A DNA stretch of 7,110 nt from Zymomonas sp. (GTDB taxonomy: Bacteria; Pseudomonadota; Alphaproteobacteria; Sphingomonadales; Sphingomonadaceae). Below the pieces are notes generated by a model. That model made no database searches. It had not been told where the DNA came from and was given only the letters and a program-made list of their open reading frames with translations. Each line of letters starts with the position of its first letter. The first letter of the stretch is position 1. This document shows, in pieces, positions 1 through 5,987 of the stretch. Position numbers and translations under genes: made by a program. Location of the stretch: NCBI GenBank assembly GCA_027489105.1, contig JAIYAJ010000101.1:1-7110 (forward strand), in the 5' to 3' direction.

Positions 1-120
1 CCTTTCTGCATGCCCCCGGCGGCATCGCTCCGATCTGGAGCAATCAACCGCCTCTCGCCGTCGCAATTCCGCTTTTGTACCGTCCCCCGGCTTGTTAGCT
101 TCGGCGGGCAAGGGGATATC
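1..120. other. Upstream non-coding stretch before the yjfL-like gene
   Basis: No convincing gene is visible here. An open frame extends upstream from the membrane protein gene to an ATG at 10, but that extension is hydrophilic, Arg/Pro/Ser-rich and unlike the family, so I treat it as untranslated. A short inverted repeat (GCTCC/GGAGC, 27-41) has no T-run after it and is not a convincing terminator. A poor sigma70-like pair (TTGTAC at 75-80, TAGCTT at 96-101, spacing 15) could be the operon promoter, but the match is weak. Confidence 0.4.
110..115 (+). promoter_or_regulatory. Ribosome binding site selecting the ATG at 121
   Basis: AAGGGG lies 5 nt before the ATG at 121. It supports this start over the in-frame ATG at 10, which has no comparable purine run before it. 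Confidence 0.6.
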
Positions 121-528
121 ATGCTGAGCTATTTCATCGCGGCTCTGCCGCATTTTCTGGCCTATTTTGCCGGCGCGCTCGGGCTCGCGCTCGCATTTCT
201 GGTGCTCTATGTCAGGATCACCCCCCATGCCGAATTCGCGCTGATCCGCCAGGGCAACAGCGCCGCCGCGCTGCAACTCGTCGGGACCTTCCTCGGCTTC
301 GCCATTCCCGTCGCACTCGTGATCGCGCATTCGGTCAGCCCGGTGGACATGCTTCTGTGGGGGGCGGTCGCGGCGCTCATTCAGGCGCTCGTCTTCTTCG
401 CCATAGCCCGCCTGCTGTTCCGCGCGATCGAGGACCGGATCAGCGAAGGCTGCACCGCGTCCGGGATATTCGTCGGCGGCATCGGCCTGGGCATGGGTAT
501 CCTGCAAGCTGCCTGCATGGTTCCCTGA
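121..528 (+). CDS. DUF350 family inner-membrane protein (YjfL-like)
   Basis: A 135-aa integral membrane protein. Four hydrophobic segments can be seen at about residues 8-31, 48-70, 76-100 and 111-132, which fits DUF350 proteins with two repeated hairpins. The family hallmark appears after the first helix: an acidic residue followed by an IRQGN stretch (residues 42-46) and small residues leading into helix 2. A related charged segment (AIEDRISEG, 102-110) precedes helix 4. The start at 121 has a good RBS and puts the first helix near the N-terminus. It is the first gene of a three-gene operon with a YjfM-like secreted protein and an ATP-grasp ligase, the same trio as in E. coli yjfL-yjfM-yjfC. 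The molecular function of DUF350 is not established. A role as a membrane partner or channel for whatever the ligase makes or modifies is only an inference from context. Confidence 0.85.
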   Translation: MLSYFIAALPHFLAYFAGALGLALAFLVLYVRITPHAEFALIRQGNSAAALQLVGTFLGFAIPVALVIAHSVSPVDMLLWGAVAALIQALVFFAIARLLFRAIEDRISEGCTASGIFVGGIGLGMGILQAACMVP

Positions 529-537
529 GCACCGACC

Positions 538-957
538 ATGGACAAGAATGTCGCCCTGACCTCCTCGGTCGCAGCCACGCTCATCGCGGTCTCCGCCTTC
601 ACACCCTCTGCCGAGCCGCAATGGGAAGATCCGGTAGCCGATCTCGACACGGCGGTCTGCGTCGACAGCAGGGGATACCGGGTCGCCGACCCCAATTGTT
701 ACGAGGGTGACAGCAGCGGAAGCGCCAGCTCGGGTCATGGCGGCGGGCGATGGTTCTACGTCAACCGCGGTGCCCGCCTGCCATTCCTGCTCGATTCCGT
801 ATCCGGAGCGGTACGGGACGGCAGCGGATCGTTCGAGCGCCGCCCCGGCATATCCTATTATCAGGCGCCATCTTCGGTGAACATGACCCGATCCAGGGCG
901 GTATCGCGCGGCGGGCTCGGCTCCAGCGGGCGGCGTTTCGGAGGCGGCTGGTCCTGA
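538..957 (+). CDS. Small exported DUF1190/YjfM-like protein
   Basis: A 139-aa protein with a Sec-type N-terminus: a Lys at position 3, a hydrophobic stretch at about residues 5-22 and a plausible signal peptidase site near the PSA at 23-25. No lipobox is seen. The mature part has a Cys41...Cys54 pair in a CVDSRGYRVADPNC segment, which resembles the Cys-containing segment of YgiB/YjfM proteins. It then has a Gly/Ser-rich linker (58-70), an aromatic patch (WFYVN, 72-76) and a tail rich in Gly, Ser and Arg ending FGGGWS. The gene starts 9 nt after the stop of the DUF350 gene, with only a weak purine-rich sequence before it, so it is probably translationally coupled. It is shorter and more diverged than the E. 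coli proteins, so the assignment rests on the Cys motif, the tail and the gene order together. The function is unknown. It would act in the periplasm or at the envelope. Serving as acceptor for a peptide-type modification is speculation. Confidence 0.7.
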   Translation: MDKNVALTSSVAATLIAVSAFTPSAEPQWEDPVADLDTAVCVDSRGYRVADPNCYEGDSSGSASSGHGGGRWFYVNRGARLPFLLDSVSGAVRDGSGSFERRPGISYYQAPSSVNMTRSRAVSRGGLGSSGRRFGGGWS

Positions 958-961
958 GCCC

Positions 962-2107
962 ATGGAGCGTCGCCACCGCGGAGCCCGTGCCGACTGGCGC
1001 AGGCATGTCGAGAAACTAGGCCTGATCTGGCACAGCAATGGCGACACACTCTATTGGGACGAATCCGTCCACTATGCACTGAGCGCGACCGACGTCGATC
1101 GGATCGAGACAGCAACCGAAAATGTCCATGCCCTGTTCGTCGAGGCGGGTTCGCATGTGGTCCGCGATCCGACCATGATGCGGCATTTCGGCATTCCGGA
1201 CTATTGCCACCAGGCGATTGCCGACAGCTGGCGGGATCGGCCGCCGGCGCTGAACATTGGCCGTTTCGACTTCGGCTATGACGGATCGGGCGAACCAAAG
1301 CTGTTCGAGTTCAACTGCGACACCCCTACCGGCATGCTCGAAGCGGCGGTTGTCCAGTGGGACTGGAAGGAGCAGTGCTTCCCCGACCATGACCAGTTCA
1401 ACAGTCTTCATGACAAGCTGCTGGCGCGATGGCACCGGCTGGCCCGCTCCCTGCCGGGCCGCAGGGCCTGGTTCACCCACGCCGCCGACCCGTCGCACGA
1501 AGACACGATCACCACGACCTATCTGCGCGATCTGGCGGAGCAGGCGGGCATAGCCACGCGTGCGATCCTGATCGGCGATATCGGGACCGACGAGGACGGC
1601 CGCATCGTCGACCTCGACGACTATCTGATCACCACGATCTTCAAGCTCTATCCATGGGAATGGATTGTCGACGAGCGCTACGGGCCCGACATCGTCCGGA
1701 ACCTGCCGACGACCCTGTGGATCGAGCCGATCTGGAAGATGCTCTGGAGCAACAAGGCTATATTGGAAGTTCTGTGGACCCTGTTTCCCGGCCATCCGAA
1801 CCTGTTGCCGGCATCGAGCATCGCTGGAGCGATCGGCGACAGCCATGTCGCCAAGCCCTTCCTCTCGCGGGAAGGGGCGAATATCCGGATCGTGGAAGCG
1901 GGACAGGTGATCGCCCAGTCCGGAGGCAATTATGCCGGCGATCGCCTGCTATATCAGCAGAGGTTCCGGTCGGACGGATTCGACGGATATCATCCGGTTA
2001 TCGGATCATGGATTGTCGACGGCGAAGCTGCCGGGGTCGGTATCCGTGAGGATGGGCTCATTACCGGCAATATGGCCCGCTTCATGCCGCACATCATCGA
2101 CGGTTGA
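962..2107 (+). CDS. Glutathionylspermidine synthase-type ATP-grasp ligase (YjfC/YgiC-like)
   Basis: A 381-aa cytosolic protein matching the stand-alone synthetase domain of glutathionylspermidine synthase. Visible family landmarks are the N-terminal DW (11-12) and YWDES (31-35); an R-x-D...E-x-N set (R101, D103, E117, N119) in the position of the Mg/glutathione-binding residues of E. coli GspS; the DTPTGMLEAAVVQWDW block (120-135); LYPWEWIVDE (229-238); EPIWKMLWSNK (255-265); the ATP-binding-like KPFLSREG (298-305); and the C-terminal GNMARFMPHII (369-379). The amidase half of bifunctional GspS is absent, as in YgiC and YjfC. The family joins a carboxylate to an amine using ATP, but true glutathionylspermidine synthesis is doubtful for stand-alone members and the substrate is unknown. 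The ATG at 962 lies 4 nt after the preceding stop. The nearest GGAGG (940-944) is too far upstream for a normal RBS, so translational coupling is likely. Confidence 0.88.
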   Translation: MERRHRGARADWRRHVEKLGLIWHSNGDTLYWDESVHYALSATDVDRIETATENVHALFVEAGSHVVRDPTMMRHFGIPDYCHQAIADSWRDRPPALNIGRFDFGYDGSGEPKLFEFNCDTPTGMLEAAVVQWDWKEQCFPDHDQFNSLHDKLLARWHRLARSLPGRRAWFTHAADPSHEDTITTTYLRDLAEQAGIATRAILIGDIGTDEDGRIVDLDDYLITTIFKLYPWEWIVDERYGPDIVRNLPTTLWIEPIWKMLWSNKAILEVLWTLFPGHPNLLPASSIAGAIGDSHVAKPFLSREGANIRIVEAGQVIAQSGGNYAGDRLLYQQRFRSDGFDGYHPVIGSWIVDGEAAGVGIREDGLITGNMARFMPHIIDG

Positions 2108-2212
2108 GGAACCGGCCCCCGGCTCACCCAGCCCTGCGCGACGCATGAAAAAAACGGGCGGAAGCCATGGCCCCCGCCCGCGGATTCATGGCCTATCGGC
2201 CTTCAATGCCGC
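2108..2212. other. Convergent intergenic gap
   Basis: About 105 bp separate the 3' ends of the ligase gene and the amidohydrolase gene. The gap contains the minus-strand terminator at 2148-2180. A small CCGG-CCC-CCGG repeat follows the ligase stop but has no T-tract. I see no plus-strand terminator with a U-run. Confidence 0.6.
2148..2180 (-). terminator. Rho-independent terminator of the amidohydrolase operon
   Basis: Read on the minus strand, a perfect 7-bp GC stem (CGGGCGG/CCGCCCG, 2155-2161 and 2174-2180) with a 12-nt loop is followed directly by seven Ts (2148-2154). The loop contains the palindrome GCCATGGC. It lies about 33 nt past the stop codon of the downstream amidohydrolase gene. 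The T-run is on the minus strand only, so the site is directional. Confidence 0.85.
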
Positions 2213-3961
2213 TCATTCGGCCGCTTCGAGCGCCCGCTGCTCGGCAGCAGCCTCGGTCGGGGCCAGATATTCGCCCGGGCGGTTGCCGGTGTACTGGCCG
2301 TCGGCGAAGGTCTTCACGCCATTGACCAGCGTCAGGCGCATCGGCGCAGCCTGACGGGTGAAGCGCCAGGTCGTACCACCCTCGCCATCCGGCACGTCGA
2401 AGCGCTTCTCCATGTCGCGATAGGCGATCTCGTCGAGGTTGAAGACCACGACGTCGGCACGACGGCCGGCCTTGATCTCGCCGGTGTCGTGCAGGCCAAA
2501 GAAATTGGCCAGCTTTCCCGTCTTGATGTGAATCGCCTGTTCCAGCGAGATCATGTCTTTCTTCACATATTTGGTGAAGAGCAGGATATTCTCGCCGCCG
2601 CCGCACAGCATCTGCAGATGCGCGCCGGCATCGGAGATGTTGCCCACGGAACGCGGGTCGTTCATCAGCTCGACGGTCAGCCCCTCATCCTTCGGGAAGG
2701 GTGCCATGTGCACGGTCGAGCGCGTACCGTTTTCCAGGATCCACTGCGCCATCGCATCCGAGCGGTGGAGACCGCGGCTGTCGGCGAAGTCCTTGAGCGT
2801 GATGCCGACCGGGCCGGCGCCATTCTCGCTGTCGAGCAGGTAGAGATCCTGCGGGTTGTTCATCGGCGAATGCGGCCAGGCCTTGGTATCCCAGCTTTCG
2901 CGGGCGCGGGCGCGCCAGTCCGCATCGGCCAGCAGCCGCGCCTTTTCCTCATGCGTTTCTGCCAGCACGACCTCGTGCCAGACATAGTCGTTCGACTGGG
3001 CGAAGATCAGCGACTTGATCAGGCTGAGCGTGCTCGTGGGCGACACATGGGCATAGCCCGGCCAGATGTCGGCGCCCTCGGCACGCAGGCGGCCGAGCGT
3101 CTCCTGGAGCTTCGGAAGAATGTCCTTCTGGAACTCCAGCGTCGGCACCGCACCCGCGATCTGCATGCGGATGCCGCGACCCTTGGTCAGTCGACCGAGG
3201 CGTTCGAGGCTCGCCGGCCCCGTCTTCCGCATGAAGGTATCGATGATGCACTGATAGGTCGTGCCCGGATAGCGCTGCATCACGTCGAACAGAGCCTCGA
3301 ACTCGGCATCATCGGCGAGCAACGTCGGAATGGCGCGATCGTCGCCGTCATGGTCGTGCAGATTGTCCGACATGCCGAGCGCACCGGCCGCGAGGGCATC
3401 TTCGAGCAGCTCGGCCATGCGGGCAACCTCGTCGGCGGTCGCGGCGCGTTCCCAGGCTTCGACGCCCATGGCGGCGAGACGCAACGCGATATGTCCGACA
3501 TAAGCCGAATAGTTGGTCGGCACGGTGACGTTGCGCGCCATCGAGGCCTTATATTCGGACCAGGTCTCCCAGTCCCACGGCACATGCTGCAGGAAGGGCT
3601 TGAGGGGGATATCCTCGAAGAAGGAAAAGATCTTGATCATCTCCAGCTGCGCGGCCTTCTCCTTCGACAAGGGGGCAGCGGTGAAGCCGCAATTGCCGAG
3701 GATGACCGTCGTCGCGCCATTGCCCGACAGCGGATCGAGATCGGGCTGCCACCACATCGTCGCGTCATAATGGGTGTGGCTCTCGATGAAGCCAGGCGTG
3801 ACGTAGCAGCCCGAGGCATCGAAGACCTCCTCCCCGGCGCGCGGCGCGAGGCCGGCGCCGACCTCGACGATGCGGCTGCCTTCGATGCGGACGTCCGCAT
3901 CGAAGGCCTCGGCGCCGGTACCGTCGATCACCTTGCCGCCACGAATAAGCATATTGGTCAT
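2213..3961 (-). CDS. D-aminoacylase-like amidohydrolase (amidohydrolase 3 family), downstream paralog
   Basis: A 582-aa cytosolic metal-dependent hydrolase of the N-acyl-D-amino-acid deacylase / amidohydrolase 3 group, which cleaves amide bonds of N-acylated compounds. It has the N-terminal beta-sandwich start (IRGGKVIDGTG), HTHYD (H62, H64, D66), GNCGF (C91), YVGH (H157), SDAGAH (D444, H448) and the closing sandwich strand (TGEIKAGRRADVVVFN, 493-508). The HIR-type and SHHK-type motifs that supply two zinc ligands in classical D-aminoacylases are not seen; the matching regions read DTFMRK (241-246) and MQIAGAV (266-272). It is about 80-100 residues longer than typical D-aminoacylases, with extra sequence around 295-400 that includes AQSNDYVWHE. 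The ATG at 3961 is chosen because GGAG lies 8 nt upstream and the family N-terminus begins there; the open frame upstream is non-homologous and overlaps the preceding gene. It is the second gene of a two-gene operon. Exact substrate unknown. Confidence 0.85.
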   Translation of the reverse strand: MTNMLIRGGKVIDGTGAEAFDADVRIEGSRIVEVGAGLAPRAGEEVFDASGCYVTPGFIESHTHYDATMWWQPDLDPLSGNGATTVILGNCGFTAAPLSKEKAAQLEMIKIFSFFEDIPLKPFLQHVPWDWETWSEYKASMARNVTVPTNYSAYVGHIALRLAAMGVEAWERAATADEVARMAELLEDALAAGALGMSDNLHDHDGDDRAIPTLLADDAEFEALFDVMQRYPGTTYQCIIDTFMRKTGPASLERLGRLTKGRGIRMQIAGAVPTLEFQKDILPKLQETLGRLRAEGADIWPGYAHVSPTSTLSLIKSLIFAQSNDYVWHEVVLAETHEEKARLLADADWRARARESWDTKAWPHSPMNNPQDLYLLDSENGAGPVGITLKDFADSRGLHRSDAMAQWILENGTRSTVHMAPFPKDEGLTVELMNDPRSVGNISDAGAHLQMLCGGGENILLFTKYVKKDMISLEQAIHIKTGKLANFFGLHDTGEIKAGRRADVVVFNLDEIAYRDMEKRFDVPDGEGGTTWRFTRQAAPMRLTLVNGVKTFADGQYTGNRPGEYLAPTEAAAEQRALEAAE

Positions 3962-3969
3962 TGGGCAAA

Positions 3970-3973
3970 CTCC
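3970..3973 (-). promoter_or_regulatory. Ribosome binding site for the downstream amidohydrolase
   Basis: GGAG on the minus strand, 8 nt before the ATG at 3961 and inside the 22-nt gap between the paralogs. It fixes the start and rules out the upstream in-frame extension. Confidence 0.6.
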
Positions 3974-3983
3974 ACTCTTACCG

Positions 3984-5735
3984 TCACTCTGCGGCGATCG
4001 CGGCCGGCTCGAGCGCGGCGGCCGGCTCCAGGAAAGCGCCGGGCTTGGCGCCGGTATAGGCGCCGTTGCGGAAGGTCGCCTCGCCATTGACCAGCGTCAG
4101 CTTCATCGGCGCAGCCTTGCGGGTGTAGCGCCAGGTGATGCCGCCCTTGCCGTCGGTGACGTCATAGACCTTTTCCATGTCGTGCTGCTCGATCTCGGCG
4201 AAATCGAATACGACCAGATCGGCGCGCTTGCCGGTCTTCACCTCGCCGATGTCGGTGAGGTGGAAGTGGTTGGCCAGTTTGCCCGTCATCGAATGCACCG
4301 CCTCCTCCAGGCTGATCGCCTTCTGGTCGCGCACATATTTGGTCAGATAGACGAGGTTTTCTCCGCCACCGCAGAGCATCTGGAGATGCGCGCCCGAGTC
4401 GGTGATGTTGCCGACGGTCTTCGGGTCGCGGATCATGTCGACCACAACATCGTCGTCCATGTCGAACGGCGCCATGCGGACCGTCGACAGCACGCCGTTG
4501 CGCAGCAGCCATTCGGCCATTGCGTCCGACCGGTGCAGGCCCAGTTCCTCGGCATATTCGAGCAGCGTGCAGAAGGGGCCTTCGCCATTGTCCGAGCCCA
4601 GCTTGGTCAGCAGCAACATGCCGGGGTTGTTCATCGGCGACTGCGGATAGCATTGCGTGTCCCAGCTCTCACGGGCGCGGGCACGCCATTCCGGGTCGCG
4701 CAGCAGCTTTTCCTTGGCCTCGGCGCCGTCGGCCAGCACGACCTCGTGCCAGACATAGTCGTTCGACTGGGCGAAGATCAGCGACTTGTAGAGGCTGAGC
4801 TGACCGGTCAGCGGCACATGGGCATAGCCCGGCCACACGTCGATGCCGTCCTTGCGCATCTGCTCGACACGGTCGCGCATCGGCTGCAGCAGATATTTCT
4901 GATAGGCGACCGTCGGGATCGCGCCGGTCAGCTGGGTGCGCAGAGTGCGGCCCTTCAGCAGCTTTGCCATCCGGTCGGTCTGCGCCGGGCCGGTGTCGCG
5001 CATCAGGGCGACGTCGATGATGCACTGAAAGGTCGAGTTCGGATAACGATCGAGCACGTCGAACAGCGCCGAGAATTCGGCATCGTCGGCCACCAGCGTC
5101 GGGATCGGGCGATTCTCGCCGTCATGGTCGAGCAGGTTGGTCGACAGGCCCAGCGCGCCATTGGCCAGCGCGTCCTCGAGCATCGCGGCCATCACCTTGC
5201 GCTCCTCGGCCGTGGCCGGGCGCTTCCAGGCGTCCAGACCCATCGAGGCCATGCGGATTGCGATATGGCCGACATAGGCCGCGTTGTTGAGCGGCAGCCG
5301 GATCTTCTCCTTGACCGACGCCTTATATTCCGACCAGGTCCGCCAGTCCCACGGCACATGCTTGAGGAAGGGCTCGAGCGGGATATCTTCGAAGAAGGAG
5401 AAGATCTTCACCATCTCCAGCTGCGCATCCTTGTCGTCCGACATCGGCGCGGCCGTGAAGCCGCAATTGCCGGTGATGATCGTGGTCGCACCGATACCGG
5501 GCAGCGGATCCAGGTCCGCCTGCCACCACATGGTCGCGTCATAATGAGTGTGCGCCTCGATGAAGCCGGGCGAGACGATGCATCCGGTCGCGTCGAATTG
5601 CTCTTCGCCCTCGCGCGGCGCCAGATTCTGTCCGATTTCGACGATCCGGTCGCCCTGGATACGCACGTCACCGGGGCGGCGGTCGGCGCCGGTGCCGTCG
5701 ACGATGGTGCCGTTCTTGATCAGCATGTCGGCCAT
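3984..5735 (-). CDS. D-aminoacylase-like amidohydrolase (amidohydrolase 3 family), upstream paralog
   Basis: A 583-aa paralog of the following gene, collinear with it through the N-terminal 240 residues without gaps. By hand count 95 of the first 130 residues are identical. It carries the same landmarks: HTHYD (H62, H64), GNCGF (C91), YVGH (H157), LDHDGENRPIPTL (202-214), YAHV (304-307), AQSNDYVWHE (322-331), TDSGAH (D446, H450) and a C-terminal TGKRADLVVFD strand. The central His motifs of classical D-aminoacylases are again replaced (VALMRDT at 242-248, TQLTGAI at 267-273), so their loss is shared rather than a decay event. There is no signal peptide, so the enzyme is cytosolic. The ATG at 5735 follows a strong purine-rich RBS. 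As first gene of the operon it is preceded by a leader with a nested inverted repeat. The Ala-rich C-terminus (572-583) is similar to that of its partner. Amide hydrolysis is the expected reaction; the substrate is unknown. A cyclic-amidase or other amidohydrolase activity cannot be excluded. Confidence 0.85.
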   Translation of the reverse strand: MADMLIKNGTIVDGTGADRRPGDVRIQGDRIVEIGQNLAPREGEEQFDATGCIVSPGFIEAHTHYDATMWWQADLDPLPGIGATTIITGNCGFTAAPMSDDKDAQLEMVKIFSFFEDIPLEPFLKHVPWDWRTWSEYKASVKEKIRLPLNNAAYVGHIAIRMASMGLDAWKRPATAEERKVMAAMLEDALANGALGLSTNLLDHDGENRPIPTLVADDAEFSALFDVLDRYPNSTFQCIIDVALMRDTGPAQTDRMAKLLKGRTLRTQLTGAIPTVAYQKYLLQPMRDRVEQMRKDGIDVWPGYAHVPLTGQLSLYKSLIFAQSNDYVWHEVVLADGAEAKEKLLRDPEWRARARESWDTQCYPQSPMNNPGMLLLTKLGSDNGEGPFCTLLEYAEELGLHRSDAMAEWLLRNGVLSTVRMAPFDMDDDVVVDMIRDPKTVGNITDSGAHLQMLCGGGENLVYLTKYVRDQKAISLEEAVHSMTGKLANHFHLTDIGEVKTGKRADLVVFDFAEIEQHDMEKVYDVTDGKGGITWRYTRKAAPMKLTLVNGEATFRNGAYTGAKPGAFLEPAAALEPAAIAAE

Positions 5736-5738
5736 GGC

Positions 5739-5750
5739 CTCTTCCTCTCC
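5739..5750 (-). promoter_or_regulatory. Ribosome binding site of the amidohydrolase operon
   Basis: GGAGAGGAAGAG on the minus strand directly before the ATG at 5735. It offers two overlapping Shine-Dalgarno-like cores and suggests efficient translation of the first paralog. Confidence 0.6.
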
Positions 5751-5756
5751 AAAAAA

Positions 5757-5793
5757 TGCATGATGTCGGCAGGTTCGCCGATCCGGTCATGCA
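5757..5793 (-). promoter_or_regulatory. Nested inverted repeat in the amidohydrolase leader
   Basis: The outer arms are perfect 7-mers, TGCATGA (5757-5763) and TCATGCA (5787-5793). Inside them are perfect 5-mers, TCGGC (5766-5770) and GCCGA (5777-5781), around a 6-nt loop. The element lies 22-58 nt before the amidohydrolase start, followed on the transcript by a T-run (5751-5756) and then the RBS. It may be a repressor operator or an RNA hairpin in the leader. The arms are short, so chance is not excluded. Confidence 0.35.
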
Positions 5794-5824
5794 CCCCCGC
5801 ACGCCGGCTTCTGATTGTGGTGGG

Positions 5825-5853
5825 AAGCTATCGGGAGGCTGGCCGGCGGACAA
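5825..5853 (-). promoter_or_regulatory. Candidate sigma70-like promoter for the amidohydrolase operon
   Basis: On the minus strand TTGTCC (5848-5853) and TAGCTT (5825-5830) are 17 nt apart, matching 4/6 and 3/6 of the consensus hexamers. Transcription from here would give a leader of roughly 80 nt containing the nested inverted repeat. The match is weak. Confidence 0.2.
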
Positions 5854-5895
5854 GGAAGACATCCGCCATGCGCAGCGGCAGGTATCAATCGGCGA

Positions 5896-5965
5896 CGCAC
5901 AAGCGCATACCAGATGATCCCGCCTGTGCTTAGCGCTGGCCAATGTGCGGCGATTTTGCGCACAA
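5896..5965. promoter_or_regulatory. Cluster of TGTGC/GCACA half-sites before the NTF2-like gene
   Basis: Within 70 bp there are four copies of a half-site: CGCACAA at 5896-5902, TGTGC at 5925-5929, TGTGCG at 5944-5949 and CGCACAA at 5959-5965. The last two form a perfect inverted repeat (TGTGCG-9 nt-CGCACA, 5944-5964). The two CGCACAA copies are exactly 63 bp apart, about six helical turns. The inverted repeat ends 23 nt before the ATG at 5988, a place where a bound repressor could block transcription. No regulator gene lies in the window. Confidence 0.3.
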
Positions 5966-5975
5966 CCCCGGTCGA

Positions 5976-5986
5976 AAGGGGAGAGG
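5976..5986 (+). promoter_or_regulatory. Ribosome binding site selecting the ATG at 5988
   Basis: AAGGGGAGAGG ends one nucleotide before the ATG at 5988, with its AAGGGG core at a good distance. It supports this start over the in-frame ATG at 5943, which has no purine run before it and would add 15 residues that do not fit the fold. Confidence 0.65.
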
Positions 5987-5987
5987 A

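Noticed and set aside
27..41. Short hairpin GCTCC-GATCT-GGAGC near the left edge
   Set aside because: A 5-bp stem with no T-tract and no visible upstream gene is insufficient to call a terminator.
1016..1846. 276-codon open frame on the minus strand inside the ATP-grasp gene
   Set aside because: It is fully covered by a well-supported ligase gene on the other strand and shows no domain or RBS.
3962..4087. N-terminal extension of the downstream amidohydrolase to an ATG at 4087
   Set aside because: The extra 42 residues are Pro/Arg/Ser-rich, overlap the upstream paralog and lack counterparts in it. The RBS and family start are at 3961.
2489..4090. 533-codon open frame on the plus strand opposite the downstream amidohydrolase
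   Set aside because: It is antisense to a gene with clear family motifs. The translation is Arg/Gly/His/Leu-rich with no recognisable domain, and long antisense frames are common in high-GC genes.
5881..5911. Inverted repeat GGTAT...ATACC with a 21-nt spacer
   Set aside because: Five-base arms at this distance are expected by chance, and nothing else supports them.
3870..5933. 687-codon open frame on the plus strand opposite the upstream amidohydrolase
   Set aside because: Another antisense shadow. Its resemblance to the antisense frame at 2489-4090 simply mirrors the similarity of the two paralogs on the minus strand.
5943..5987. 15-residue N-terminal extension of the NTF2-like protein from the ATG at 5943
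   Set aside because: No Shine-Dalgarno sequence precedes it. The strong one at 5976-5986 points to 5988, and the extension would place the possible operator inside the coding sequence.
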